Shown here: in pieces, positions 44,189-53,008 of the stretch | Numbering within the stretch: position 1 is the stretch's first letter | Layout of the letters: each line of letters opens with the position of its first letter | NCBI GenBank assembly: GCA_900315505.1 | Contig: OMZG01000007.1 | Coordinates: 27,806-91,805 of the forward strand | Length of the DNA stretch: 64,000 bases | Direction: 5' to 3' | Source of the DNA: an uncultured Lachnospiraceae bacterium | Lineage (GTDB): Bacteria; Bacillota; Clostridia; Lachnospirales; Lachnospiraceae | Notes under the pieces: model-generated | Databases searched by the model: none | Told to the model about the DNA's origin: nothing | What the model saw: the letters and a program-made list of their open reading frames with translations, nothing else | Made by a program: the position numbers and the translations under genes

Positions 44189-45016
44189 TCATTCCAGGAC
44201 AAATTTGTCCACATAGTTTGAACTGATTATCTTCTTCCGGTAGGCGGAAGGAGTCATACCAGCGCAGTTCCTGAAGTCATGTATGAACTGAGCCTGATCA
44301 TAGTACCCGCTCCTGAGAGCTATCTCTGTAAAGGAGAGGGTATTATTATGATTGAGCATATCTATCGCATTCTGAAACCGCGAAAACATACAGAACTTCT
44401 TCGCGGAAATCCCTATTATATTTTTAAAAATTGTATTGATGTATCTCTCGGAGTAGCCGGACTGCTCACAGAGCTCAGATATCTGACAGAGCCCTCTGGA
44501 ATTCAGGATATATGAGATACATTCATGGTAAATATTTCTCTTGCAGATACTCACATTCTCATGCGGACCGTGGGAGATGAGATCCGTATATAATACGAGA
44601 AAAAAGTCTGCCCGCTCGCTGAACGAGTGAAGAGATGACAGACTCTCTGCGGCAGCATAGGAGAGCGTGGAATCGAGACTCGAAATATCTATCTCTGTAT
44701 TCATCATTGCATCAGTGATCCCTATATAGAAGTCTGGCACGATGCCCGGCATGAATCTGACACCGAAGTATCGGTGACCTTTTCTGCGGATGCATTTATT
44801 GGAATGGGTGAAAATACCTGCACCAAATGCAGCAGGCCTTGGCTCTGTGAGATCCCAGAATATATCAAAGCTCCCGTCCGGTATTCCCAGATAGTCGGCC
44901 TCTTGCTCAGAGTTGTAACAATATTCAAACAAATGGGCGATCCCCATGCTGTTTATAATCCTCTTATGATAGTGTCGGCTCCCGAAAGCGAGGTAAGGCT
45001 GAATCGGATGTATCAT
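44189..45016 (-). CDS. AraC-family transcriptional regulator with N-terminal DUF6597-like domain
   Basis: The protein has 275 residues. The N-terminal half begins MIHPIQPYLAFGSRHYHKRI, contains GIPDGSFDIFWDL and a His-rich FMPGIVPDF segment, resembling the DUF6597 effector domain. The C-terminal about 100 residues are the double helix-turn-helix (YINTIFKNIIGISAKKF, FTEIALRSGYYDQAQFIHDF). It likely activates or represses a nearby gene in response to a small molecule. The amidohydrolase gene lies just upstream on the same strand, behind a terminator, and is the first candidate target (inference). Confidence 0.9.
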   Translation of the reverse strand: MIHPIQPYLAFGSRHYHKRIINSMGIAHLFEYCYNSEQEADYLGIPDGSFDIFWDLTEPRPAAFGAGIFTHSNKCIRRKGHRYFGVRFMPGIVPDFYIGITDAMMNTEIDISSLDSTLSYAAAESLSSLHSFSERADFFLVLYTDLISHGPHENVSICKRNIYHECISYILNSRGLCQISELCEQSGYSERYINTIFKNIIGISAKKFCMFSRFQNAIDMLNHNNTLSFTEIALRSGYYDQAQFIHDFRNCAGMTPSAYRKKIISSNYVDKFVLE

Positions 45017-45040
45017 AGTGCTGCCTTCTTTCTACATACA

Positions 45041-45062
45041 AAAAGAGCGCTCTTTAGAGCGC
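45041..45062 (-). terminator. Terminator between the amidohydrolase and AraC genes
   Basis: On the minus strand GCGCTC and GAGCGC form a 6-bp stem around TAAA, followed by TCTTTTTG. It separates the amidohydrolase transcript from the regulator gene. Confidence 0.7.
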
Positions 45063-45110
45063 CCTTGCTTAAAATCTTAATGCCTATTTTAGGAGCATTA
45101 CAGAAAAAAG

Positions 45111-46706
45111 TCAAGACTCGTATACAGTTTTTCCATCCACCATGGTAAGTATCGGTTTCGTCCCGAGTATTTCATCCTCTGGCACAGCGAAGAGATTCTT
45201 GTCGAGCACGACCACATCAGCGTAATATCCGTTTTTCAACAGGCCGATCTCATCCTCACGGTTAAGGGCACAGGCGGAACCATAATTGTATGCTCTGAGT
45301 GCCTCGGCGAGTGATACTCTCTGCTCCGGGATCCAGCCGTCCTTCGGATGACCATCTTCGAGCTGTCTCGTGACAGCAGCATATATACATCTGGCTGGAT
45401 CGAAGTGGACTACAGGATAATCTGACCCAGTACCTATGATGGCGCCGGCATCGAGGACATCTCTCCATCGGAAAGCGCGACGGGATCTTTCAGGTCCCAT
45501 GATTTTTTCTCCATCATCCACATAGAAAGTAATGTGACGTCCCTGCATATCACATACTACATTCAGATCCTTGAAGCGGTGCAGGTCTTCATCATTTACA
45601 TATTCGAGATGTTCCATGACGTTACGTCTAGGCAGCAGTCCGTACTTATTCTTTGCTTCCTCAAATACATCGAGCACATAGTGAATAGCTTCGTCACCAA
45701 TAGTATGGATTCTGACATTGATACCAAGGCTCAGGGCTTCAAGAATCTTGGCTTTGACCTGTTCTGCAGGGATAGCCGGATATCCAGATGTAGTCGGGTC
45801 ATCATAATATGGTTCACTCATCCAGGCAGTATGTACAGATATTACGCCGTCTATCAGATTTTTAAGACCTGCGAATTGCAGCATCGGCCCGTTGTATTCT
45901 CTCTTATATTCATTGGCGAGCTCCGGAGTAAATGACATGAGCTCAGGATAGAAGCTCACGCGGACAGTCAGCTGATCCTCATATTTCTTATATAGAGGAT
46001 AAGGCTTGTCAGCGCCGCATGGGAACATATCGCCGACAGCAGTGATGCCATATCTGTTGAGCTCTTTCATGAAGTTTATCAGAGCCCCGCCTCGTTCAAA
46101 CAGCGGCCTCTGTACTATACGGGTCACAGCGAATGCTACGGTATCATTAAATGCACCAGTCAGTTCACCATTTTCATCCTTTATTATGCCATTATTCGGA
46201 TCGGGAGTATCTTTTGTCAGACCAGTGAGCTCGATAGCCTTTGTATTTGCATAGTAGGTATGTATCTCCCAGGTCAGGATCAGTACCGGCTTGTCCGGGA
46301 AATATTTGTCTAATAGATGTACATCCGGTATTACAGGAGGAGTGAGATTAAAATAGTTATAGTTGATGCCGAACAGCACTTTAGCATCGGGATTTTCTTC
46401 TCCGAATTTCCGCAGGAGTGCTACTACATCATCGAAGTTTCTTGCCGGATCGAGATCTATACAGTATGTAGGATCCAGAAAATCCATTGCCTGCCCCATA
46501 TGTAGATGAGAATCGATAAATCCCGGCATTATGAGCTTGTCACCATAGTCTGTGACTTCTGTATCAGGGGTGATATAGTCATTCAGCTCATCTTCTGGGA
46601 AAACGCCTGTGATCCTGTTTCCATCTATTACTAGTCCGCCCGATACAGGCCCATCGGAAATACCATCATAGATAGAAGTGCTTTTTAGAATTTTTCTTTC
46701 TGCCAT
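45111..46706 (-). CDS. YtcJ-like metal-dependent amidohydrolase (Amidohydro_3)
   Basis: The 531-residue protein has metal ligands GFIDSHLHMGQ near the N-terminus, HTIGDEAIHYVLD in the middle and GTGSDYPVVHFDP near the end. It also has the N-terminal beta sandwich segment RKILKSTSIYDG. This family includes N-substituted formamide deformylase and other cytosolic amide hydrolases; most members lack a known substrate. It has an AAGGAG site and no signal peptide. It is transcribed divergently from the ABC-urease unit with a shared 182-base control region, so a role in supplying amide, formamide or urea nitrogen is a reasonable inference. Confidence 0.88.
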   Translation of the reverse strand: MAERKILKSTSIYDGISDGPVSGGLVIDGNRITGVFPEDELNDYITPDTEVTDYGDKLIMPGFIDSHLHMGQAMDFLDPTYCIDLDPARNFDDVVALLRKFGEENPDAKVLFGINYNYFNLTPPVIPDVHLLDKYFPDKPVLILTWEIHTYYANTKAIELTGLTKDTPDPNNGIIKDENGELTGAFNDTVAFAVTRIVQRPLFERGGALINFMKELNRYGITAVGDMFPCGADKPYPLYKKYEDQLTVRVSFYPELMSFTPELANEYKREYNGPMLQFAGLKNLIDGVISVHTAWMSEPYYDDPTTSGYPAIPAEQVKAKILEALSLGINVRIHTIGDEAIHYVLDVFEEAKNKYGLLPRRNVMEHLEYVNDEDLHRFKDLNVVCDMQGRHITFYVDDGEKIMGPERSRRAFRWRDVLDAGAIIGTGSDYPVVHFDPARCIYAAVTRQLEDGHPKDGWIPEQRVSLAEALRAYNYGSACALNREDEIGLLKNGYYADVVVLDKNLFAVPEDEILGTKPILTMVDGKTVYES

Positions 46707-46772
46707 AGTTGGTCTCCTTTCTTTTTGTATATGAAATGTTATCTGTATTATGTTTCATGATAGATTCTCATA

Positions 46773-46815
46773 ATTGTAAAAATCCGCTATTGGCGTTTAA
46801 GCGCTTTTTTACAAT
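46773..46815. promoter_or_regulatory. Long dyad in the divergent control region of the urease island
   Basis: ATTGTAAAAA (46773-46782) and TTTTTACAAT (46806-46815) are a perfect inverted repeat. Inside it CGC (46785-46787) pairs with GCG (46801-46803). It lies between the divergent amidohydrolase and ABC-transporter genes. It could be an operator or an RNA hairpin. No clear consensus promoter was found beside it. Confidence 0.5.
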
Positions 46816-46888
46816 CAAAATCTCTGCCATGGAAATAAAATCAGACACAACGAACGGGAGAGCAGACAGATAGAAAAGGAGGTTTGGA

Positions 46889-47674
46889 ATGGCAGACGCA
46901 GTACTGAAGACAAAGAAGATCGGAAAATCTTTTGATACAAATAAAGGAATAAAGAAAGTCTTAGACGACATATCTATTGATGTGGATGAGCACGAATTCG
47001 TCTGCATCATGGGACCGAGCGGATGTGGTAAATCGACACTGATCCGTATCATGGAGGGAATCGAATCTCCGGATACAGGACAGGTACTGCTGGAAAATGT
47101 CCCGCTTCCGAAAAGACCGGAGAAAAGCATCCAGAAGAATTTCGGGATAGTATTCCAGCTAGACAATCTACTCGAATGGAAGACAGTATATAAGAATACA
47201 GATCTTCCGCTGGCAGCCTTTCATATGAAAGATAAGATGAATTCACAGAAGAGAGTCATGGAAATGCTACAGCTCGTAGGCTTGTGGGATTTCAAGGACT
47301 GCTATCCGAAAGAGCTGTCCGGAGGTATGAAGCAGAGAGCAGCCATCGCCAGGGCTATGGTTACAGATCCCAAGATACTGATGCTCGACCAGCCATTCGG
47401 AGCTCTCGATGCGATTACGAGGAGGATGCTTAATGTAGAGCTGCTCCGTATCTGGAATGAGACAAAGAAGACCTGCGTGATGATAACGAATAATGTCGAA
47501 GAGGCAATGTATTTAGGGCAGAGAGTGATAGTCCTGTCAAAATCCCCGGCGAAAATAGTAGAGGAGATAAAGATACCATTCTCATATGAAGAAAAGACCG
47601 GAGATGTCACTGAGAATAAAGAGTACTTAAGCATCAGGGGAAAGCTGCAGGGACTGATCAGATCGCTCGACTAA
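46889..47674 (+). CDS. NitT/TauT-type ABC importer ATPase with degenerate catalytic site
   Basis: The 261-residue ATPase has Walker A GPSGCGKST, Q-loop FQLDN, signature LSGGMKQRAAIARAM and Walker B ILMLDQPFGALD. The catalytic glutamate after the Walker B aspartate is Gln168, and the switch histidine is replaced by Asn201 (MITNNVEEA). It can probably bind ATP but should hydrolyse it poorly. The second ATPase of the same operon keeps both residues, so the transporter is likely an asymmetric heterodimer. AAAGGAGG precedes the ATG. It is the first gene of the large nitrogen island. Confidence 0.9.
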   Translation: MADAVLKTKKIGKSFDTNKGIKKVLDDISIDVDEHEFVCIMGPSGCGKSTLIRIMEGIESPDTGQVLLENVPLPKRPEKSIQKNFGIVFQLDNLLEWKTVYKNTDLPLAAFHMKDKMNSQKRVMEMLQLVGLWDFKDCYPKELSGGMKQRAAIARAMVTDPKILMLDQPFGALDAITRRMLNVELLRIWNETKKTCVMITNNVEEAMYLGQRVIVLSKSPAKIVEEIKIPFSYEEKTGDVTENKEYLSIRGKLQGLIRSLD

Positions 47675-47689
47675 GGAAAGGAGAAAGAA

Positions 47690-48442
47690 ATGGAGAAATC
47701 AAAGATAAGCCGTAGGATAGCTCCGTGGATAGTGCTCATAGTCATAATTCTTCTATGGCAGTGGATCTGCACAGCATTTCATGTATCAGAGCATCTCATA
47801 CCTAAGCCGACAGCAATAGCAGCAGCTCTTCATGATAAGTTTGCACTATCTATATGGCCGGATGCACTGGTATCGATCAGGGTAATGCTCATAGGGTATG
47901 TAATAGCTGTTCCTATAGGATTCGTGATCGCAGCAATAGCGTCACAGTTTAAGTTCATCGTCAGGATGGTGCTGCCTATACTTATCCTGCTGATGGTCAC
48001 ACCTATGGCTACACTCGTACCGGAGTTCAAGCTGTTCCTCGGAGTCGATCCGAGTCTCAAGATCATAATAGTAATACTTCAGGTGGCACCGGTAGTAGCA
48101 GTAAATACCCTCACAGGATTTACATACGTACCACAGAAAAAGCTCGATGTGATGAGGGGATTCGGATGTGGACGATGGGAGACTTTTTTCAGAGTGACGG
48201 TTCCGAATGCAATGCCGCAGATATTTACAGGACTAAAGCTCGGCTCCATCCTCTGTACTATAGCAGCAATGAGCGCAGACCTGTCAGTAGGCCAGGGCGG
48301 ACTCGGATACAGAATCTCGAATTCGGCAGCAGTCTCAGCTACAGATACTGCGTTTGCGGCAATAGTGGTAGCTGCAATCATAGGTGTCCTGTTCTATTCG
48401 CTGATAGCCATTATAGAAAAGAAAGTATCTGTATGGAATTAA
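47690..48442 (+). CDS. NitT/TauT-type ABC importer permease (first)
   Basis: The 250-residue protein has six hydrophobic segments and starts SRRIAPWIVLIVIILLWQWI. The ATPase-coupling EAA-type loop is LDVMRGFGCGRWETFFRVTV followed by PNAMPQIFTGLKLG. The family imports nitrate, sulfonates, taurine, pyrimidine precursors or similar small anions. Strong GGAG site, 15 bases after the first ATPase. It probably forms a heterodimeric channel with the permease at 49266. Confidence 0.9.
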   Translation: MEKSKISRRIAPWIVLIVIILLWQWICTAFHVSEHLIPKPTAIAAALHDKFALSIWPDALVSIRVMLIGYVIAVPIGFVIAAIASQFKFIVRMVLPILILLMVTPMATLVPEFKLFLGVDPSLKIIIVILQVAPVVAVNTLTGFTYVPQKKLDVMRGFGCGRWETFFRVTVPNAMPQIFTGLKLGSILCTIAAMSADLSVGQGGLGYRISNSAAVSATDTAFAAIVVAAIIGVLFYSLIAIIEKKVSVWN

Positions 48443-48454
48443 GGAGGAACGGAT

Positions 48455-49252
48455 ATGGCTTATATATCGCTTGAACATGTAAATAAAAAGTTTGTGACCA
48501 GGCGCAGTACCATATATGCATTAAAAGATATAAATATGCATTTCAATAAGGGCGAGTTCGTATCTATCGTAGGTCCGAGCGGATGCGGCAAGTCGACTAT
48601 CATCCGTCTCATAGATGACATCATAAAGCCCAGCAGCGGTACGATTACAGTAGATGGATTCACATATAACAATACGAGGCCGATCACAAAGGATCAGATC
48701 AGAAAGATGGGATTTATCTTTCAGGTGCCTAACCTGTACCCATGGCTTACGATCAGGGAAAATCTCGAACTTCCATTAAAGATTTATCACGAGGATATAG
48801 AAAAAAATACACCGCATATTGAGTTCCTCCTCGACTATGTAGGATTAAAGGAATATGCAGATTCGTATCCATCAGAGATCTCCGGAGGCATGAGCCAGAG
48901 AATAGGAGTCATCAGAGGAATGGTGCATAATCCGGATGTATTCATGATGGATGAGCCGTTCGGAGCTCTCGATGAGGATACGAGAGAGACGCTTAATATA
49001 GAGCTCTTGAAGATTTGGAAAGATACCGGGATGACTATCATTTTCATCACACATAATGTGGAGGAAGCGGTACTTCTAAGCCAGCGTGTATATATCATGT
49101 CGTCACATCCTGGTCAGGTAAAGACAGAGATGAATATCGATTTCGGCGGCAGAGAGAGGACGCTGGATCTCATTACAGAGCCTGATTTCCAGCAGTACTG
49201 TACGGATATAGAGAATCTGATAGGAAATATCAGCCTTTCAGAAATAAAGTAA
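48455..49252 (+). CDS. NitT/TauT-type ABC importer ATPase (catalytically complete)
   Basis: The 265-residue ATPase has Walker A GPSGCGKST, Q-loop FQVPN, signature ISGGMSQRIGVIRGM, Walker B VFMMDEPFGALD with catalytic Glu167, and switch His in FITHNVEEA. The active-site residues missing from the partner at 46889 are all present here. Its own signature motif departs from LSGGQ (ISGGM). AAGGAGG precedes the ATG. It couples to one of the two permeases flanking it. Confidence 0.92.
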   Translation: MAYISLEHVNKKFVTRRSTIYALKDINMHFNKGEFVSIVGPSGCGKSTIIRLIDDIIKPSSGTITVDGFTYNNTRPITKDQIRKMGFIFQVPNLYPWLTIRENLELPLKIYHEDIEKNTPHIEFLLDYVGLKEYADSYPSEISGGMSQRIGVIRGMVHNPDVFMMDEPFGALDEDTRETLNIELLKIWKDTGMTIIFITHNVEEAVLLSQRVYIMSSHPGQVKTEMNIDFGGRERTLDLITEPDFQQYCTDIENLIGNISLSEIK

Positions 49253-49265
49253 AGGAGGAACCAAA

Positions 49266-50033
49266 ATGACGAAATCTAAGAATAAAGTCGTATCAGCGAT
49301 CAATCTGATGTATCCGCCGGTGATACTGATAGTACTGCTGCTAGTAGTCTGGCAAACAGTCTGTACAGCGAACGCTATATCGGTATGGATGCTCGCGAAA
49401 CCGACTGATATCTTCACAGCTTTTGCGGCAAATACAAAGGAGCTTCTGCCGGATATATGGATCACCTATTCCAATGAGCTGATAGGATATGTACTCGCTA
49501 TAGTGGTAGGCCTTGCACTTGCCATACTGCTGTGCGCATTTCCATTAGTGGGAGCAGCACTAAACCCATTTATCATCGTCGTCTGCTGTATCCCCATGAT
49601 ATCTCTCGTACCTACACTGATGCTCGTGCTGGGACTCGGCAGGAGCGTAAAGATCATCACGATAGTCGTGCAGTCATTTCCTATCATATGTATGAATGCG
49701 AGTACCGGCATCACGAATGTGGATCCGACGAGACTCGAACTCATGCAGTCACTCAAGGCGACAAAGGCAGAACAGTTCAGGTACTGTATCTTAAAAGATG
49801 CGCTGCCGGATATATTTACCGGTCTGAAGCTCGGAGCTGTGATGTCGATGATAGGCGGGGTTACAGCGGAGATGACCGGAGGCAATTCAGGACTTGGCAG
49901 TCGTATAAATTATTATATCGGTTTTTCCAAATCATCAGAGGCACTGTCATGCGTCATCTATATAATCCTGCTTGGCGCGATACTGTACGCAGTGGTATCA
50001 GCAATAGGAGCACACCTTATGAAACATCACTAA
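49266..50033 (+). CDS. NitT/TauT-type ABC importer permease (second)
   Basis: The 255-residue protein has six hydrophobic segments, starting VVSAINLMYPPVILIVLLLV. The coupling loop is LELMQSLKATKAEQFRYCIL and PDIFTGLKLG. It is clearly a paralogue of the permease at 47690 but strongly diverged. The ATPase-permease-ATPase-permease order, with only one binding protein, points to a heteromeric importer rather than two separate systems. AAAGGAGG precedes the ATG. Confidence 0.9.
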   Translation: MTKSKNKVVSAINLMYPPVILIVLLLVVWQTVCTANAISVWMLAKPTDIFTAFAANTKELLPDIWITYSNELIGYVLAIVVGLALAILLCAFPLVGAALNPFIIVVCCIPMISLVPTLMLVLGLGRSVKIITIVVQSFPIICMNASTGITNVDPTRLELMQSLKATKAEQFRYCILKDALPDIFTGLKLGAVMSMIGGVTAEMTGGNSGLGSRINYYIGFSKSSEALSCVIYIILLGAILYAVVSAIGAHLMKHH

Positions 50034-50089
50034 GTGTAACAGAGCACAGGCTCTTAGTCATATACAGTTTAAGAAATGGAGGTAACACT

Positions 50090-51226
50090 ATGAACATCAG
50101 AAATCTAAAGAAGAAACTCGTAACATTAGGGCTCATAGGGGCGATGACGGTCGGCTGTCTAAGCGGATGCGGATCAGCAGGAGGTAGTGCAAAGGCATCA
50201 TCAGGCCCGAAAAAGAATGCAGACGGACTCACCGAAGTGACATTCATATCTCCTACACCGCTGGAATCGTTTGATTATCTGTCTATGTATGTAGGCATAA
50301 AAATGGGTTATTTCAAAGATGAAGGGCTCGAAGTAAAGATGGTGGAGCAGACAGGTACAGATGATATGAAGATGCTCGCGTCTGGACAGGCTGATTTCGG
50401 ATATCCATCGCCTGGTGTAATGTTCTCCTGTATAGATTCAGGTATCACAAATGTAAAGGCTGTACTGAATTATGATGTCGTACAGATCTTTGGTATTGCG
50501 GTAAACAAGAAGAGCGGGATCAAGGATATCAAGGATCTGAAGGGCAAAAAGATAGCACTCGCATCTGATTCATGGTCTTCGCTTATGGCTCCTATTCTCA
50601 CAGATGGAGGACTTTCTGCCGATGATGTCGAATATGTAAACTATGGTGATGGCAGATTCGAGGCAGTAGGTTCAAATGAAGTACCAGCACTTGCTACATG
50701 GTATGCAGAATACTCCCAGCTCGTCGGTCAGGGATATGATCTCGACTATATCAATGGTAATGATTATGCACCGCAGGTATCCAATGCACTATGCACCAGT
50801 AACGATATGATAAAGAATCATCCTGAAATCGTGACCAAGTTCATCAACGCCTTTACAAAGGCATCATATTTCTGTTATCTGAATCCGGAGGCAGCAGCTG
50901 ATATAACACTTCGTCAGTGCCCTAACCTTGATATTGACTGGGCCGGAGCTGTTGGAGCAGCAAAAGGTGATGTGTGTCAGTTCTTTGGATATACAGAGGA
51001 TGATCAGAAGTCATATATCAGCAACGGAATTGGAAAATTCGATATGCAGATGTGTCAGAATGCAGCAGACAACCTGTATAGTTCAGGCGCTATCAAGAGC
51101 AAGTATAAGGCAGAAGATTACTATACAAATGATTTTGCAAAGGATTATGACTGGACCGAAGACGATGTGAAGAAGGATGCAGAGGCATATACCTGCACAT
51201 CCAAGCAGTATAAGGCAGCGAACTGA
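50090..51226 (+). CDS. ABC importer substrate-binding lipoprotein (NMT1/SsuA type)
   Basis: The 378-residue protein has a lipoprotein signal peptide with lipobox LSGC (Cys27), then a Ser/Gly/Ala linker. The mature part has TPLESFDYLSMYVGIKMGYF, GLEVKMVEQTGTDDMKMLAS and DFGYPSPG, the ligand-cleft strands of NMT1/SsuA-like receptors. KGKKIALASDSWSSLMAPIL follows. The ligand cannot be named; context suggests a small nitrogen compound. GGAGG lies seven bases before the ATG. A 5-bp hairpin (AGAGC/GCTCT, 50041-50054) just upstream could raise expression of this gene relative to the permeases. Confidence 0.9.
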   Translation: MNIRNLKKKLVTLGLIGAMTVGCLSGCGSAGGSAKASSGPKKNADGLTEVTFISPTPLESFDYLSMYVGIKMGYFKDEGLEVKMVEQTGTDDMKMLASGQADFGYPSPGVMFSCIDSGITNVKAVLNYDVVQIFGIAVNKKSGIKDIKDLKGKKIALASDSWSSLMAPILTDGGLSADDVEYVNYGDGRFEAVGSNEVPALATWYAEYSQLVGQGYDLDYINGNDYAPQVSNALCTSNDMIKNHPEIVTKFINAFTKASYFCYLNPEAAADITLRQCPNLDIDWAGAVGAAKGDVCQFFGYTEDDQKSYISNGIGKFDMQMCQNAADNLYSSGAIKSKYKAEDYYTNDFAKDYDWTEDDVKKDAEAYTCTSKQYKAAN

Positions 51227-51254
51227 GACTCGAAAAAAGGGAAGGAGGATGCGG

Positions 51255-51857
51255 ATGCAGACTAATGTAATTACGATTACCAGGCAGTTCGGAAGTCTCG
51301 GCAGACCTATAGCAAAAAAGGTCGCCGAGATGATGGGATATGAGTATTACGACAGAGATATCATAGAAAGCGCTGCCGACAAGCTCGGAGAGCCGGTATA
51401 TAAGCTAAATGAGTACGACGGACATACCATTACGAGATTTGGCAAGATGATGTTCCCTATGGGATACGGAGCGAGGAGCAAACAGAACAAGCTCTTTGAG
51501 ACAGAGAAGAGAGTCATCCTCGAGTTCGCTCACAAAGAGAACTGTGTCATAGTCGGCAGATGTTCTGACTATATACTCGCAGATGCAGAGTTCGAGAAGA
51601 GGTTCAGCGTATTCATCTTTGCTCCGTATGAGGCCAGATATACGAACTGTCTGAAGACTCTGGGACTGACTCCTGAAGCAGCAGAGGTGTATATGGAAAA
51701 GGTAGATGTGGCAAGAGCCAGATTCTACAAGGACTATACCGGAGAAGATTTTGAGTCACTGAAATACCGTAATATGCTTCTTGACAGTTCGTATGCGTCG
51801 ATTGATGATGCTGTCTCAATAATATGCGGGGCGGCAAAGAAAAAATTTGAGCAGTAA
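51255..51857 (+). CDS. Cytidylate-kinase-like P-loop-fold protein
   Basis: The 200-residue protein starts VITITRQFGSLGRPIAKKVA, as in the cytidylate-kinase-like family, then YYDRDIIESAADKLG and CVIVGRCSDYILADA. The normal P-loop G-x4-GK-S/T is reduced to RQFGSLGRPI without the lysine, which is typical of this family and leaves its nucleotide activity open. Such proteins often accompany transporters and enzymes in anaerobic Clostridia; their role is not established. AAGGAGG (51242-51248) fits the ATG at 51255 better than the ATG at 51249. It may regulate the importer or act on an imported compound (inference). Confidence 0.8.
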   Translation: MQTNVITITRQFGSLGRPIAKKVAEMMGYEYYDRDIIESAADKLGEPVYKLNEYDGHTITRFGKMMFPMGYGARSKQNKLFETEKRVILEFAHKENCVIVGRCSDYILADAEFEKRFSVFIFAPYEARYTNCLKTLGLTPEAAEVYMEKVDVARARFYKDYTGEDFESLKYRNMLLDSSYASIDDAVSIICGAAKKKFEQ

Positions 51858-51870
51858 GGAGGAGATAAAG

Positions 51871-53001
51871 ATGAGTGAAGAGACAGACTTTCTATACTTA
51901 GGAGAACCGGAAGTGATCGAGGCTGGGGTAGGCGATATGCCCAGATGCATCGATACGATGGTAGATGTGATAAAGCTCATAAATGCCGGAGACTATATGA
52001 TGAGCGGAAAGAATCATAACTCACATGGAGCCATGGTTTCTTTCCCGGACGATCCACCATTTCCGAATATGCCGAAGAACGGACCAGACAGGCGGTTCAT
52101 GGCTATGCCCGCGTATCTCGGAGGAAGGTACAATATTGCAGGAGTCAAGTGGTATGGCTCAAATACAGATAATAAGAGAAAAGGAATACCCAGATCAGTA
52201 CTGATGCTCACGCTAAGTGATGCTGATACGGGAATTCCGAAGGCGTTTATGTCAGCCAACCTGATCAGCAGCTATCGTACGGGAGCCATGTCAGGCGCAG
52301 GTGTGAGATACCTGAAGCCGAAGACAGCTAGGGTAGTTGGGCTCGTAGGCCCCGGTGTCATGGGCAGGACGACGCTTCGGGCGATATGCAGTGAGTGCCC
52401 CGACGTGAGCGTGGTAAAGGTCAAGGGCAGAGGACAGCAGTCGTTTGAGGATTTTGTAGATTATGTCCATAAGGAGATACCACAGATAAAGGATATCAGA
52501 AAGGTCGACACATTAAAGGAAGTGGTGACGGACAGTGATATCGTAACGCTGTGTACATCGAGCGCAGTCGATATAAAAGACTGGCCGTTCATAGAAGAGA
52601 GCTGGATCAAAAAGGGCGCACTGTTCTGTCTTCCGGCTACCTGCAATTTCGATGATGATTTCCTCGCGAAGAGAGCAAGAAAAGTGGTCGACAATATGAA
52701 GCTCTATGATGCCTGGGCAGCGGAGTATCCGTATCCCACATTTGGTGATATCACGATCCTTGGATCTAAATTTACGGATATGGTGCATGAAGGAAAGATC
52801 AGCCGTGATGATATAGATGATCTCGGAGATATCATCCTCGGGAAGAAACCTGGCAGAAAGAGTGATGACGAGATCATCCTGTACTCTGTAGGAGGGATGC
52901 CGATCGAGGATGTCGCGTGGGGCAAGGATTTGTATGAATATGCAAAAGACCACGGTATCGGGACACAGCTGAGGCTCTGGGACAAGCCTGCAATGATGTG
53001 A
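51871..53001 (+). CDS. Ornithine cyclodeaminase/mu-crystallin-family protein (tyramine oxidase subunit B-like)
   Basis: The 376-residue protein has MVSFPDDPP, RRFMAMPAYLGGRYNIAGVK and WYGSN at the substrate face, then the NAD(P)-binding Rossmann motif VVGLVGPGVMGRTTLRAIC. The family reaction is deamination or reduction of small amino or imino acids; true cyclodeaminase turns ornithine into proline and ammonia. This member belongs to a longer branch that databases have labelled tyramine oxidase subunit B, a name with little support. Release of ammonia would fit the urease genes that follow. AAGGAGGAG precedes the ATG. Confidence 0.85.
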   Translation: MSEETDFLYLGEPEVIEAGVGDMPRCIDTMVDVIKLINAGDYMMSGKNHNSHGAMVSFPDDPPFPNMPKNGPDRRFMAMPAYLGGRYNIAGVKWYGSNTDNKRKGIPRSVLMLTLSDADTGIPKAFMSANLISSYRTGAMSGAGVRYLKPKTARVVGLVGPGVMGRTTLRAICSECPDVSVVKVKGRGQQSFEDFVDYVHKEIPQIKDIRKVDTLKEVVTDSDIVTLCTSSAVDIKDWPFIEESWIKKGALFCLPATCNFDDDFLAKRARKVVDNMKLYDAWAAEYPYPTFGDITILGSKFTDMVHEGKISRDDIDDLGDIILGKKPGRKSDDEIILYSVGGMPIEDVAWGKDLYEYAKDHGIGTQLRLWDKPAMM

Positions 53002-53008
53002 GGTATAT

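Noticed and set aside
46707..46888. TnrA/GlnR or CodY binding box in the divergent region
   Set aside because: TGT-AN7-TNACA spacing and the 15-base CodY consensus do not fit. The long dyad is reported instead without naming a regulator.
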